Assembly: GCA_021767885.1 (NCBI GenBank)
Contig: JAASSM010000139.1
Location: 1-5,912, forward strand
Source of the DNA: a bacterium
Lineage (GTDB): Bacteria; Krumholzibacteriota; Krumholzibacteria; LZORAL124-64-63
Length of the DNA stretch: 5,912 nt
Direction of reading: 5' to 3'
Part shown: piece after piece, positions 1 to 4,719 of the stretch
Numbering within the stretch: position 1 is the stretch's first letter
Layout of the letters: the number at the start of each line of letters is the position of its first letter
Notes under the pieces: generated by a model
The model's input: only the letters and a program-made list of their open reading frames with translations
The model's database searches: none
What the model was told of the DNA's origin: nothing
Translations under genes and position numbers: made by a program

Positions 1-383
1 ACCGGGTCGCCGGGCGCGAAGCCCGTGACCCCCGGCCCCACGCGCACCACCTCGCCGGAGAGGTCCATTCCCGGGATCCGGGTGGCGGGGCGGCGGATCC
101 CGAACCCGGCCAGGCGCATGACGTACGGCTGGCCGGCCATCACGTGCCCGACGCCCTGGCTGAGGCCGGCGGCGCGCACGCGGACCAGCACCTCGCCGGC
201 CCCGGGCTCGGGCCGCGCCACCTGCGCGAGCGACCACACGTCGGCGGTGCCATAGCGGTCCTGCACCACGGCGGTCATGGTGTCCGGCAGCGGCGGCGGC
301 GCCGTGCGGGGCGGGGTCGGCGTGGCGGCCGGACTGGCCGCGGGCGCGTCGGTCCGGTCGCGGGGCGGGGTCTGATCGGGCAC
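1..383 (-). CDS. NAD(P)-dependent alcohol dehydrogenase / quinone oxidoreductase (MDR family), N-terminal part, cut by window edge
   Basis: The first 127 codons of a medium-chain dehydrogenase/reductase are present; the rest, including the Rossmann NAD(P)-binding domain, lies beyond the left edge. After residue 36 the protein reads MTAVVQDRYGTADVW, then GEVLVRVRAAGLSQG, then RIPGMDLSGEVVRVG and GFAPGDP, which is the GroES-like catalytic domain pattern of the Qor-like branch. The position that carries a zinc-binding Cys in classical alcohol dehydrogenases lacks it here, so a zinc-independent oxidoreductase is likely. I chose the GTG at 383 because GAGGAGGG (396-389) sits 5 nt upstream. The internal ATG at 278 has no SD, although family homology begins there. 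The GTG start gives a 35-residue Pro/Ala/Thr-rich N-terminal extension. The gene is divergent from a TetR regulator and probably repressed by it. The substrate is unknown. Confidence 0.9.
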   Translation of the reverse strand, partial: MPDQTPPRDRTDAPAASPAATPTPPRTAPPPLPDTMTAVVQDRYGTADVWSLAQVARPEPGAGEVLVRVRAAGLSQGVGHVMAGQPYVMRLAGFGIRRPATRIPGMDLSGEVVRVGPGVTGFAPGDP

Positions 384-441
384 GGCGGCCCTCCTCGGTC
401 GTGCAGTTCCGGCAGCCTCCGGCCACCGCCCCGGGCCCCCG

Positions 442-460
442 GGGGACTTACACTGTAAGC
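442..460. promoter_or_regulatory. TetR-type operator 1 (on the oxidoreductase promoter)
   Basis: GGGGACTTACACTGTAAGC contains the inverted repeat CTTAC-ACT-GTAAG (447-459). It overlaps the -10 of the minus-strand promoter. A second related copy lies at 509-527. The two sites fit the shared pattern GGGGACTTACRCYGTAMGS, as expected for two binding sites of the adjacent TetR protein. Binding by that protein is inferred. Confidence 0.7.
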
Positions 461-481
461 CCGCAAAACCCCGCGCGTCAA
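452..481 (-). promoter_or_regulatory. predicted sigma-70-like promoter of the oxidoreductase gene
   Basis: On the minus strand TTGACG (481-476) is followed after 18 nt by TACAGT (457-452), or after 17 nt by TTACAG. This gives a start near 445 and a leader of about 60 nt. The -10 hexamer lies inside the inverted repeat at 447-459, so a repressor bound there would block RNA polymerase. The bases around the -35 (CGGACCTTGACGC) are identical to those at the predicted metK promoter, which supports both calls. Confidence 0.6.
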
Positions 482-496
482 GGTCCGCTTTTTTCG

Positions 497-505
497 TGTT
501 ATCTT
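497..505 (+). promoter_or_regulatory. candidate extended -10 promoter of the tetR gene
   Basis: TGTTATCTT (TG at 497-498, TATCTT at 500-505) fits an extended -10 element, with a T-run just upstream at 489-494 and no good -35. Transcription would start near 512, inside operator 2, which fits autorepression. Confidence 0.4.
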
Positions 506-508
506 GCC

Positions 509-527
509 GGGGACTTACGCCGTACGG
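509..527. promoter_or_regulatory. TetR-type operator 2 (on the tetR start region)
   Basis: GGGGACTTACGCCGTACGG shares GGGGACTTAC and GTA with operator 1 at the same register, 67 bp away. It overlaps a perfect 12-bp palindrome CGCCGTACGGCG (518-529). The site lies between the candidate tetR -10 and the tetR SD, so the regulator probably represses its own gene here. Confidence 0.65.
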
Positions 528-550
528 CGAACCCGGAAGGAGTCCTGCCC

Positions 551-1204
551 GTGCCCCGCTCCCGCCCACCGCTCAGCCGGGACCGTGTCATCACGGCCGC
601 CATCGGCCTCGCCGACCACGCCGGCCTCGATGCCCTCTCCATGCGCAGGCTCGCCCGGGAGCTGGGTGTGGAGGCCATGTCGCTCTACAACCACGTCACC
701 AGCAAGGACGACCTCCTCGACGGCATGGTCGACGCCGTCGTTGGCGAGATCGCCGTCCCCGGGCCCGACCCCGGCAAGGACTGGCGGCCGGCCATGCGCC
801 AGCGCGCCGGGTCCGCCCACGCCGTGCTGCGGCGCCATCCCTGGGCCACGCTGCCGCTGGTCTCGCGGGTGAACGTGGGGCCGAACATGCTGCGCTACAC
901 CGATGCCACCATCGGCTGCCTGCGGGCGGCCGGCTTCTCCTGGGCCCTGGCCGACCGCGCCTGGAACGCCATGGACAGCCACATCTACGGCTTCACCCTG
1001 CAGGAGCTGAACTTCCCCTTCGAGGCCGAGGCGTACCGCCAGGCCGCGCGCCAGTACCTGCCCCTGATCCCGGAGGCGGACTACCCCCACCTGCACGGCA
1101 TGACCGTGGAGGTCATGTCCGGCCGGCACCAGGGCATCCAGGACCTCGGCTTCGGCCTGGAGCTGATCCTCGACGGTCTGGAGCGCCTGCGCGCGCGGGG
1201 TTAG
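551..1204 (+). CDS. TetR/AcrR-family transcriptional repressor
   Basis: This is a 217-residue one-component repressor. The N-terminal DNA-binding domain (about residues 10-57) includes the helix-turn-helix SMRRLARELGVEAMSLYNHV (30-49) followed by SKDDLLDGMVD. The MSLYNHV-x-x-KDDLLD pattern is typical of TetR proteins with the tetracycline-repressor-like C-terminal domain, which here fills residues about 75-213 and would bind a small ligand. I chose the GTG at 551 because AAGGAGT (537-543) lies 7 nt upstream. The ATG at 401 in the same frame would run translation through both operators and is rejected. The gene is divergent from the MDR oxidoreductase, and the two operator-like sites between them suggest it represses both. 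The inducer is probably a substrate or product of the oxidoreductase, but the sequence does not show which. Confidence 0.95.
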   Translation: MPRSRPPLSRDRVITAAIGLADHAGLDALSMRRLARELGVEAMSLYNHVTSKDDLLDGMVDAVVGEIAVPGPDPGKDWRPAMRQRAGSAHAVLRRHPWATLPLVSRVNVGPNMLRYTDATIGCLRAAGFSWALADRAWNAMDSHIYGFTLQELNFPFEAEAYRQAARQYLPLIPEADYPHLHGMTVEVMSGRHQGIQDLGFGLELILDGLERLRARG

Positions 1205-1247
1205 TGGCCGGGCGATGGCCGGGCGATGGCCCGGCGCTCGCCCGGCC
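1205..1247. repeat. tandem 11-bp repeat and GC hairpin between convergent genes, possible bidirectional terminator
   Basis: Directly after the tetR stop codon, TGGCCGGGCGA occurs twice in tandem (1205-1215, 1216-1226), with a degenerate third unit (1227-1237). GGCCGGGCGA (1217-1226) pairs perfectly with TCGCCCGGCC (1238-1247) around an 11-nt loop. It sits between convergent stop codons, where a terminator is expected, but there is no T-tract on either strand, so intrinsic termination is uncertain. Confidence 0.5.
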
Positions 1248-1292
1248 GGCGTGGCCCGTCCCCGCCCGGCGTGGCCCCTCGCTCGCCCGGGC

Positions 1293-2096
1293 TCAGTCCC
1301 CGGCCGCGGCCCGGTCGCCCACCGAGATCACCGCTCCGAGGCGGCCGTCCAGGTACCGGGCGCCCCAGTGCTCGCGGAACCGTGCGCTGGCCTGGTCGCC
1401 GGTGCAGTGGCTGGGCGCCACGCGCTGGACGCCGAGGTCCTCCAGCAGGCCGATCACCGCCTCGATGGCGGGCGCGTCATGGTCGCGCAGGTGGAAGCCG
1501 CCCATCACCAGATGGATCGGCTGCTGACGCTGGCGGTGGGCCTGCTCGGCCATGGCCGCCACGTCGGGATGGGCGCAGCCGGTGATCACCACCAGCCCGG
1601 CGTCCGTCTCCACCACCAGGGCCTGCTCGGGCACCTCGCTGGTCACCTCGCCGGTGGTGAAGACGCCGTCGGCGATCTCCACCGGACCGTCCACCGGTTC
1701 GGAGGCCAGGCCCAGCTCGCGCAGGCCGGCGTGGAATTCCCCGGAGAACGACCCCAGCGGATGCACCACCACCCCGGGGTTCGCGCGGGCGATGGCCGCC
1801 AGCCCGTCCACGTGATCCCAGTGCTCGTGGGAGAGCACCACGTGGTCCACCGCGCCGGCGTCCAGCCCCATGCGCTCGAGGTTGCCGGTGAGGATGGACC
1901 CGTCGCTGCCGGTGTCGAAGAGCACGGTCCGCGCGCGTCCGGTCACCAGGCAGGCGAAGCCCCAGGAGGCGTTCAGCTGCCGGTCGGCGGTCTCGTTGTT
2001 GAAGACCACGTGCAGACGCACGGCCGGACGGCGGCGTTCGTGTCCCTGCGGCCGGGTCCGGGTGTCGGTCCGCTCGGCGAGATCCTGGCGATTCAT
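1293..2096 (-). CDS. metallo-beta-lactamase-fold metal-dependent hydrolase (COG1237-like)
   Basis: This is a 267-residue cytoplasmic-looking protein with no signal peptide. The metal site is visible: HEHWDH at 90-95 (His90, His92, Asp94, His95), His175 in the GCAHPD segment and His230 in the APSHCTGD segment. Asp61 in LFDTG and the GGFHL segment (199-203) are further fold signatures. The order ASWGFACLV, HEHWDH, GCAHPDV, GGFHL, SHCTG matches the COG1237 branch, distantly related to proteins annotated as dihydropterin-ribofuranosylaminobenzene phosphate synthases. The substrate cannot be assigned. The ATG at 2096 is preceded by AGGAAGGGG (2111-2103) at a 6-nt spacing. The frame stays open upstream to 2678, but that part lies antisense to nothing new and overlaps metK on the same strand in another frame. 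The gene lies 163 nt after metK on the same strand and may have its own regulated promoter. Confidence 0.92.
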   Translation of the reverse strand: MNRQDLAERTDTRTRPQGHERRRPAVRLHVVFNNETADRQLNASWGFACLVTGRARTVLFDTGSDGSILTGNLERMGLDAGAVDHVVLSHEHWDHVDGLAAIARANPGVVVHPLGSFSGEFHAGLRELGLASEPVDGPVEIADGVFTTGEVTSEVPEQALVVETDAGLVVITGCAHPDVAAMAEQAHRQRQQPIHLVMGGFHLRDHDAPAIEAVIGLLEDLGVQRVAPSHCTGDQASARFREHWGARYLDGRLGAVISVGDRAAAGD

Positions 2097-2146
2097 GGCG
2101 ATCCCCTTCCTGTTCCGATGACCGGACGGCCGGAGCGTCCTCACCG

Positions 2147-2159
2147 GACACAATGTGTC
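2147..2159. promoter_or_regulatory. perfect 13-bp inverted repeat upstream of the MBL-fold gene, candidate operator
   Basis: GACACAATGTGTC has perfect 6-bp arms around a single central base. It is AT-richer than its surroundings and lies 51 bp upstream of the hydrolase start codon. Its size and position suit a repressor site. No clear -35/-10 pair was found next to it, and no regulator for it is encoded nearby. Confidence 0.4.
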
Positions 2160-2181
2160 GCCGCATCGCGGACTCGACCAC

Positions 2182-2203
2182 CCCGCGACCTCGTGACCGC
2201 GGG
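2182..2203 (-). terminator. weak hairpin downstream of metK, possible terminator
   Basis: CCCGCG (2182-2187) and CGCGGG (2198-2203) form a 6-bp stem with a 10-nt loop about 57 nt after the metK stop. No U-tract follows. The hairpin could slow or end metK transcripts before the MBL gene, but in DNA this GC-rich such stems also arise by chance. Confidence 0.25.
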
Positions 2204-2259
2204 CAGGCCCCGAGAGCCTCGCCGCGGCGGGGCCCGGCGGAAGCGGAAGCACGGTCCGT

Positions 2260-3447
2260 TCATCCGGCGACCCCTTCGGTGCCGGCGGTGGTCGCGGTAT
2301 CCGTGCCGTCCGCCGCATCCGCGCCGTCGGCCGCCGCCTCCCACGGGAAGCCCGGCCGCCCGAAGTGCCCGTACGCCGCCGTGGCCTCGTAGATGGGGCG
2401 GCACAGGTCCAGCCGTTCGATGATGGCCCCCGGGCGGAAGTCGAACTGCTGCGCCACGGCCAGCGCGGCCTGCGGATCGCCGGTGCCGAAGGTCTCCACC
2501 TCCAGGGAGAACGGCTGCGCCTCGCCGATGGCGTAGGCCACCTGCACCTCCGCACGGCGGGCCACGCCACGGCGCACGATCTCCCGCGCCACCAGGCGCG
2601 CGAAGTAGGCGCCGCTGCGATCCACCTTGGACGGGTCCTTGCCGCTGAACGCGCCGCCGCCGTGCCGGGCCGCGCCACCGTAGGTGTCGACGATGATCTT
2701 GCGCCCGGTCAGGCCGCAGTCGGCCACCGGCCCGCCCACGGTGAAGCGGCCCGAGGGGTTCACCAGCACCTCCCGCACGCCCTCCAGCCAGTCGCCCAGG
2801 ATGCGGGGCAGCAGGCGCTCGTGGACGTAGGCGGCGATGTCGTCCCGCGTGACGTCCGGCGCGTGCTGCGTGGAGACCAGCACCTTCTGCACGCGCACCG
2901 GCCGGCCGTCCTCGTACCGCACCGCCACCTGGGTCTTGCCGTCGGGCCGCAGCCAGGGTTCGCGGCCATGGTGGCGGTCGGTGGCCAGCCCCTGCGCCAG
3001 CCGGTGCGCCAGCAGGATGGGCAGCGGCATGAGCTCGGGCGTCTCCTCGCTGGCGTAGCCGAACATCAGACCCTGGTCGCCGGCGCCGAGCCGGTCGCCC
3101 CGGCCGGGCCGGTCGCCCCGGCCGACGTCCTGACGTCGGTCCACGGCGTCGCCGATCTCGGCCGCCTGCTCGCCGACCAGGTCGACCACCTCCACGTCCG
3201 GCGAGTAGCCGATGTCCGCCAGCGCCCGGCGCGCCACGGCCGCCCGATCGACGGTGGCCCGCGCGCGGATCTCGCCGGCCAGGATCACGCGGCGGTCCTT
3301 GGCCAGGGCCTCGCAGGCCACGCGGCTGTGGGGATCATGGGCGAGGTGGGCGTCGAGGATGGCGTCGCTGATGCGGTCGCAGACCTTGTCGGGATGGCCC
3401 TCGGTGACGGACTCGGACGTCAGGATGAAGGAGCGGTTCTCGCGCAT
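2260..3447 (-). CDS. metK: S-adenosylmethionine synthetase
   Basis: The 395-residue cytoplasmic enzyme makes S-adenosylmethionine (SAM) from methionine and ATP. Visible family motifs are TEGHPDK (15-21), GAGDQGLMFGYA (121-132), GLTGRKIIVDTYGG (245-258) and HGGGAFSGKDPSKVDRS (262-278), followed by ETAAYGHFGR-like EATAAYGHFGR (354-364) and FPWE. Two features are odd. The usual QSPDIxQGVD segment reads QAAEIGDAVD (94-103), putting Glu97 where the active-site Asp is normally found. The loop before GAGDQG is lengthened by a 6-residue duplication. After FPWE the tail (371-395) is an Ala/Asp/Gly/Thr-rich low-complexity extension. The ATG at 3447 has GGAGG (3460-3456) 8 nt upstream; an in-frame ATG at 3528 lies inside the structured leader and is rejected. 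The gene is preceded by a SAM-II riboswitch, so its product probably feeds back on its own expression. Confidence 0.98.
   Translation of the reverse strand: MRENRSFILTSESVTEGHPDKVCDRISDAILDAHLAHDPHSRVACEALAKDRRVILAGEIRARATVDRAAVARRALADIGYSPDVEVVDLVGEQAAEIGDAVDRRQDVGRGDRPGRGDRLGAGDQGLMFGYASEETPELMPLPILLAHRLAQGLATDRHHGREPWLRPDGKTQVAVRYEDGRPVRVQKVLVSTQHAPDVTRDDIAAYVHERLLPRILGDWLEGVREVLVNPSGRFTVGGPVADCGLTGRKIIVDTYGGAARHGGGAFSGKDPSKVDRSGAYFARLVAREIVRRGVARRAEVQVAYAIGEAQPFSLEVETFGTGDPQAALAVAQQFDFRPGAIIERLDLCRPIYEATAAYGHFGRPGFPWEAAADGADAADGTDTATTAGTEGVAG
3091..3126. repeat. 18-bp tandem duplication inside metK
   Basis: CCGGTCGCCCCGGCCGGG (3091-3108) is followed directly by a copy that differs only at the last two bases (3109-3126). 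On the coding strand it adds a six-residue repeat, GRGDRP then GRGDRL, in the variable loop before the GAGDQG motif. The reading frame is kept. Confidence 0.85.
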
Positions 3448-3572
3448 GGACAGGACCTCCGGTCTCGGGGCACGAAGAACGCCCCGGTTGCGGGTGCAAG
3501 CGGGGCGGCCGAGGGGAGCCGGCCGCACGCGCGGCCGCTCCGGAGGTTCGACTGTCCAGACGCTTTAGCACC
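3447..3572 (-). promoter_or_regulatory. predicted expression platform of the metK riboswitch (anti-SD and anti-aptamer helices)
   Basis: The leader between aptamer and start codon holds two sets of mutually exclusive pairings. In the OFF form, TGGACAG (3558-3552) pairs with CTGTCCA (3453-3447), and ACCTCCGG (3547-3540) pairs with CCGGAGGT (3462-3455). The 15 bp are broken only by a 4-nt/1-nt internal loop and cover the SD and the A of the AUG. Nested inside are the hairpins 3537-3520 (CGGCCGC/GCGGCCG) and 3486-3466 (CGGGGC/GCCCCG). In the ON form, CGCTTGCACC (3502-3493) pairs with the aptamer's 3' strand GGTGC-TA-AAGCG (3572-3561), giving 10 bp with a 2-nt bulge. The anti-SD would then lie in the enclosed loop, and GGAG (3541-3538) could pair with CTCC (3518-3515). 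Complementarity is seen directly; use as a switch is inferred. Confidence 0.65.
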
Positions 3573-3612
3573 TTGTTTAACGTGGCGGCAAGTTGTCGAT
3601 TAACTCACCACG
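3561..3612 (-). promoter_or_regulatory. SAM-II riboswitch aptamer upstream of metK
   Basis: The transcript folds as the compact H-type pseudoknot of SAM-II. P1 is CGTGG (3612-3608) with CCACG (3585-3581). The loop after P1 reads TGAGTTAATCG, close to the family's UGAUUUAACCG. The pseudoknot pairs CTTG (3592-3589) with CAAG (3575-3572), extendable past one mismatch by CA (3595-3594) with TG (3570-3569). The conserved segments GTTAAA (3581-3576) and GCTAAA (3569-3564) are both present at the expected places. SAM binding is therefore very likely. The aptamer starts about 5 nt after the predicted transcription start. Unlike the usual SAM-II arrangement as I recall it, no SD overlaps the 3' end; metK starts 114 nt downstream. 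SAM-V shares much of this core and is the nearest alternative. Confidence 0.9.
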
Positions 3613-3623
3613 ATGATGTCCGG

Positions 3624-3653
3624 ATGGTAGCGCGCCGGGGCGCCGTGCGTCAA
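3624..3653 (-). promoter_or_regulatory. predicted sigma-70-like metK promoter
   Basis: TTGACG (3653-3648) is followed after 18 nt by TACCAT (3629-3624) on the minus strand, predicting a start near 3617, just upstream of the riboswitch P1 stem. The 13 bases CGGACCTTGACGC around the -35 also occur at the predicted oxidoreductase promoter (487-475). Confidence 0.65.
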
Positions 3654-3694
3654 GGTCCGGCCGGCTCGCGCCGCCCCCTGCGGACCCGGACGCG

Positions 3695-3710
3695 CGGCGC
3701 CGCGGCGCCG
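3695..3710 (-). terminator. 16-bp GC palindrome after the CPBP gene, weak terminator candidate
   Basis: CGGCGCCGCGGCGCCG is a perfect palindrome starting 8 nt after the stop codon of the CPBP protease gene and upstream of the metK promoter. It could form a short stem in RNA, but its loop would be tight and no U-tract follows. Read-through into metK is possible. Confidence 0.25.
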
Positions 3711-3717
3711 GTCGCGA

Positions 3718-4683
3718 TCACCTCCCCGCCGGCACGATCTCCGTGACGCCCCCACCGCGCCGCAGCATGGTCCGGCGCTGCTGCCACACCACCACCACGG
3801 CGACCGCGAGCAGGACGACCGTGTCGTACGGCTGCGCATCCGGCCAGATGGGGTTCATGAGCTGGAAGTGCAGCACCGCCGCCAGCAGGATGCTTCCCCG
3901 CGAGGCGTTGAACAGGCCGGTGGCGATGACGCTGATGGCCAGGCAGCCCGCCAGGAAGGGGCCGAACGCCCAGCTGCTCTGCTGCGTGCCGCTCAGCAGG
4001 AAGGCCGGCAGGTGCCACAGGCCCCACACCAGGCCCAGGAGGAGCGCCGCGGCCAGGGGCGCCAGCCGCCGCTGCAGCAGCGGCAGCGCGAAGCCGCGCC
4101 AGCCGAACTCCTCGAGCGGCCCCTTGATGGCGGCCAGCAGGAGCGCCGCGGGGATGGCCCCGGCCGTGGGCAGGGGGAACGCGTCGCGGACCAGCTCGCC
4201 GTTGAGCGCCGCGCCCACGTAGAAGACGCCGGGCAGGCCGAGGACCAGGAAGGCGGCCCATCCGGCCGGGCACCGCCAGCGCAGGGCGCGCCCGCCGAAG
4301 CGGCGCAGGCCGCCCATGCCCGTGCGCGCGGCCACCAGCACCAGCGCCGCGATGCCCGGCGCCCACACGGCCAGGAAGAACAGCGGGTGATTGCCGTGGA
4401 GCTGGCCGAAGATCGGGGTCATGACCTGGGGCAGCAGGATGAAGAGCGCGAGGATGCCCCAGGCCAGGCCGAAGGCGATGGCCAGGAAGGGCGCCAGAGC
4501 GCGCAGGCGGAAGGGGGTCGCGACCGCGTCGGCGCCGGGCGTTCCGGAGGTGGTATCAGTGGTGATACCAGTCGCGTCGCTGCAGCCGGTGGCGTGCGTG
4601 ATGGCGCCAGCGGCGGTGGTCGTGGTGTCGGCGGCGGTGGCGGCGGTGGCGGCGGCGTGGCGGATGGTGTTCCCGGTGGTCAT
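3718..4683 (-). CDS. CPBP-family intramembrane metalloprotease (CAAX protease / bacteriocin-processing type)
   Basis: This is a 321-residue polytopic inner-membrane protein. The family motifs are EEFGWRG at 191-197 (Glu191, Glu192, Arg196), GLVWGLWHLP with His224, and LHFQLMN with His272 and Asn277; these form the presumed metal-binding active site. Hydrophobic segments lie at about 62-86, 101-119, 140-160, 174-187, 208-229, 241-257, 263-279 and 286-300. The first roughly 55 residues are Thr/Ala/Gly-rich, likely cytoplasmic and not conserved; they are encoded partly by a 9-bp tandem repeat. The ATG at 4683 has AGGAG (4694-4690) at 6 nt. The gene starts 36 nt after the mipA-like stop codon, so the two are probably one transcript. 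Family members process prenylated or secreted peptides, or act in self-immunity and signalling; the substrate here is unknown. Confidence 0.93.
   Translation of the reverse strand: MTTGNTIRHAAATAATAADTTTTAAGAITHATGCSDATGITTDTTSGTPGADAVATPFRLRALAPFLAIAFGLAWGILALFILLPQVMTPIFGQLHGNHPLFFLAVWAPGIAALVLVAARTGMGGLRRFGGRALRWRCPAGWAAFLVLGLPGVFYVGAALNGELVRDAFPLPTAGAIPAALLLAAIKGPLEEFGWRGFALPLLQRRLAPLAAALLLGLVWGLWHLPAFLLSGTQQSSWAFGPFLAGCLAISVIATGLFNASRGSILLAAVLHFQLMNPIWPDAQPYDTVVLLAVAVVVVWQQRRTMLRRGGGVTEIVPAGR
4551..4570. repeat. perfect 8-bp-arm palindrome within the CPBP coding sequence
   Basis: TGGTATCAGTGGTGATACCA has perfect 8-bp arms around GTGG. It lies in the region coding the low-complexity N-terminus (around residues 38-45). 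It is much less GC-rich than its surroundings and looks like a repressor operator or an mRNA hairpin. Its function is unknown. Confidence 0.6.
4630..4656. repeat. 9-bp tandem repeat (GGCGGCGGT, about 3 copies)
   Basis: Units at 4630-4638 and 4639-4647 are identical and a third at 4648-4656 differs only at its last base. On the coding strand it encodes the alternating Ala-Ala-Thr stretch near residues 10-18 of the CPBP protein. Unit gain or loss would keep the frame and change only the length of the low-complexity N-terminus. Confidence 0.75.
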
Positions 4684-4719
4684 GGCAGGCTCCTCTCGGC
4701 TGGGATCCGGTTCATGATG

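Noticed and set aside
401..550. ATG at 401 as the tetR start
   Set aside because: It would place both operators and the promoter in coding sequence. The GTG at 551 has AAGGAGT at 7 nt and gives normal TetR length.
2097..2678. upstream extension of the MBL-fold reading frame
   Set aside because: It overlaps metK in another frame and is Arg/Ser/Pro-rich. The ATG at 2096 has a proper SD and matches family length.
3448..3528. ATG at 3528 as the metK start
   Set aside because: It falls inside the structured leader and adds 27 non-family residues. The ATG at 3447 has a strong SD and the standard MetK N-terminus.
2365..3603. 412-codon open frame on the plus strand across metK
   Set aside because: It is the antisense shadow of metK and its leader, with no recognisable domain.
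3561..3612. SAM-I, SAM-IV or SAM/SAH riboswitch
   Set aside because: There is no four-way-junction architecture and the element is about 52 nt. The L1 sequence and the GTTAAA/GCTAAA segments point to SAM-II; only the related SAM-V remains a minor alternative.
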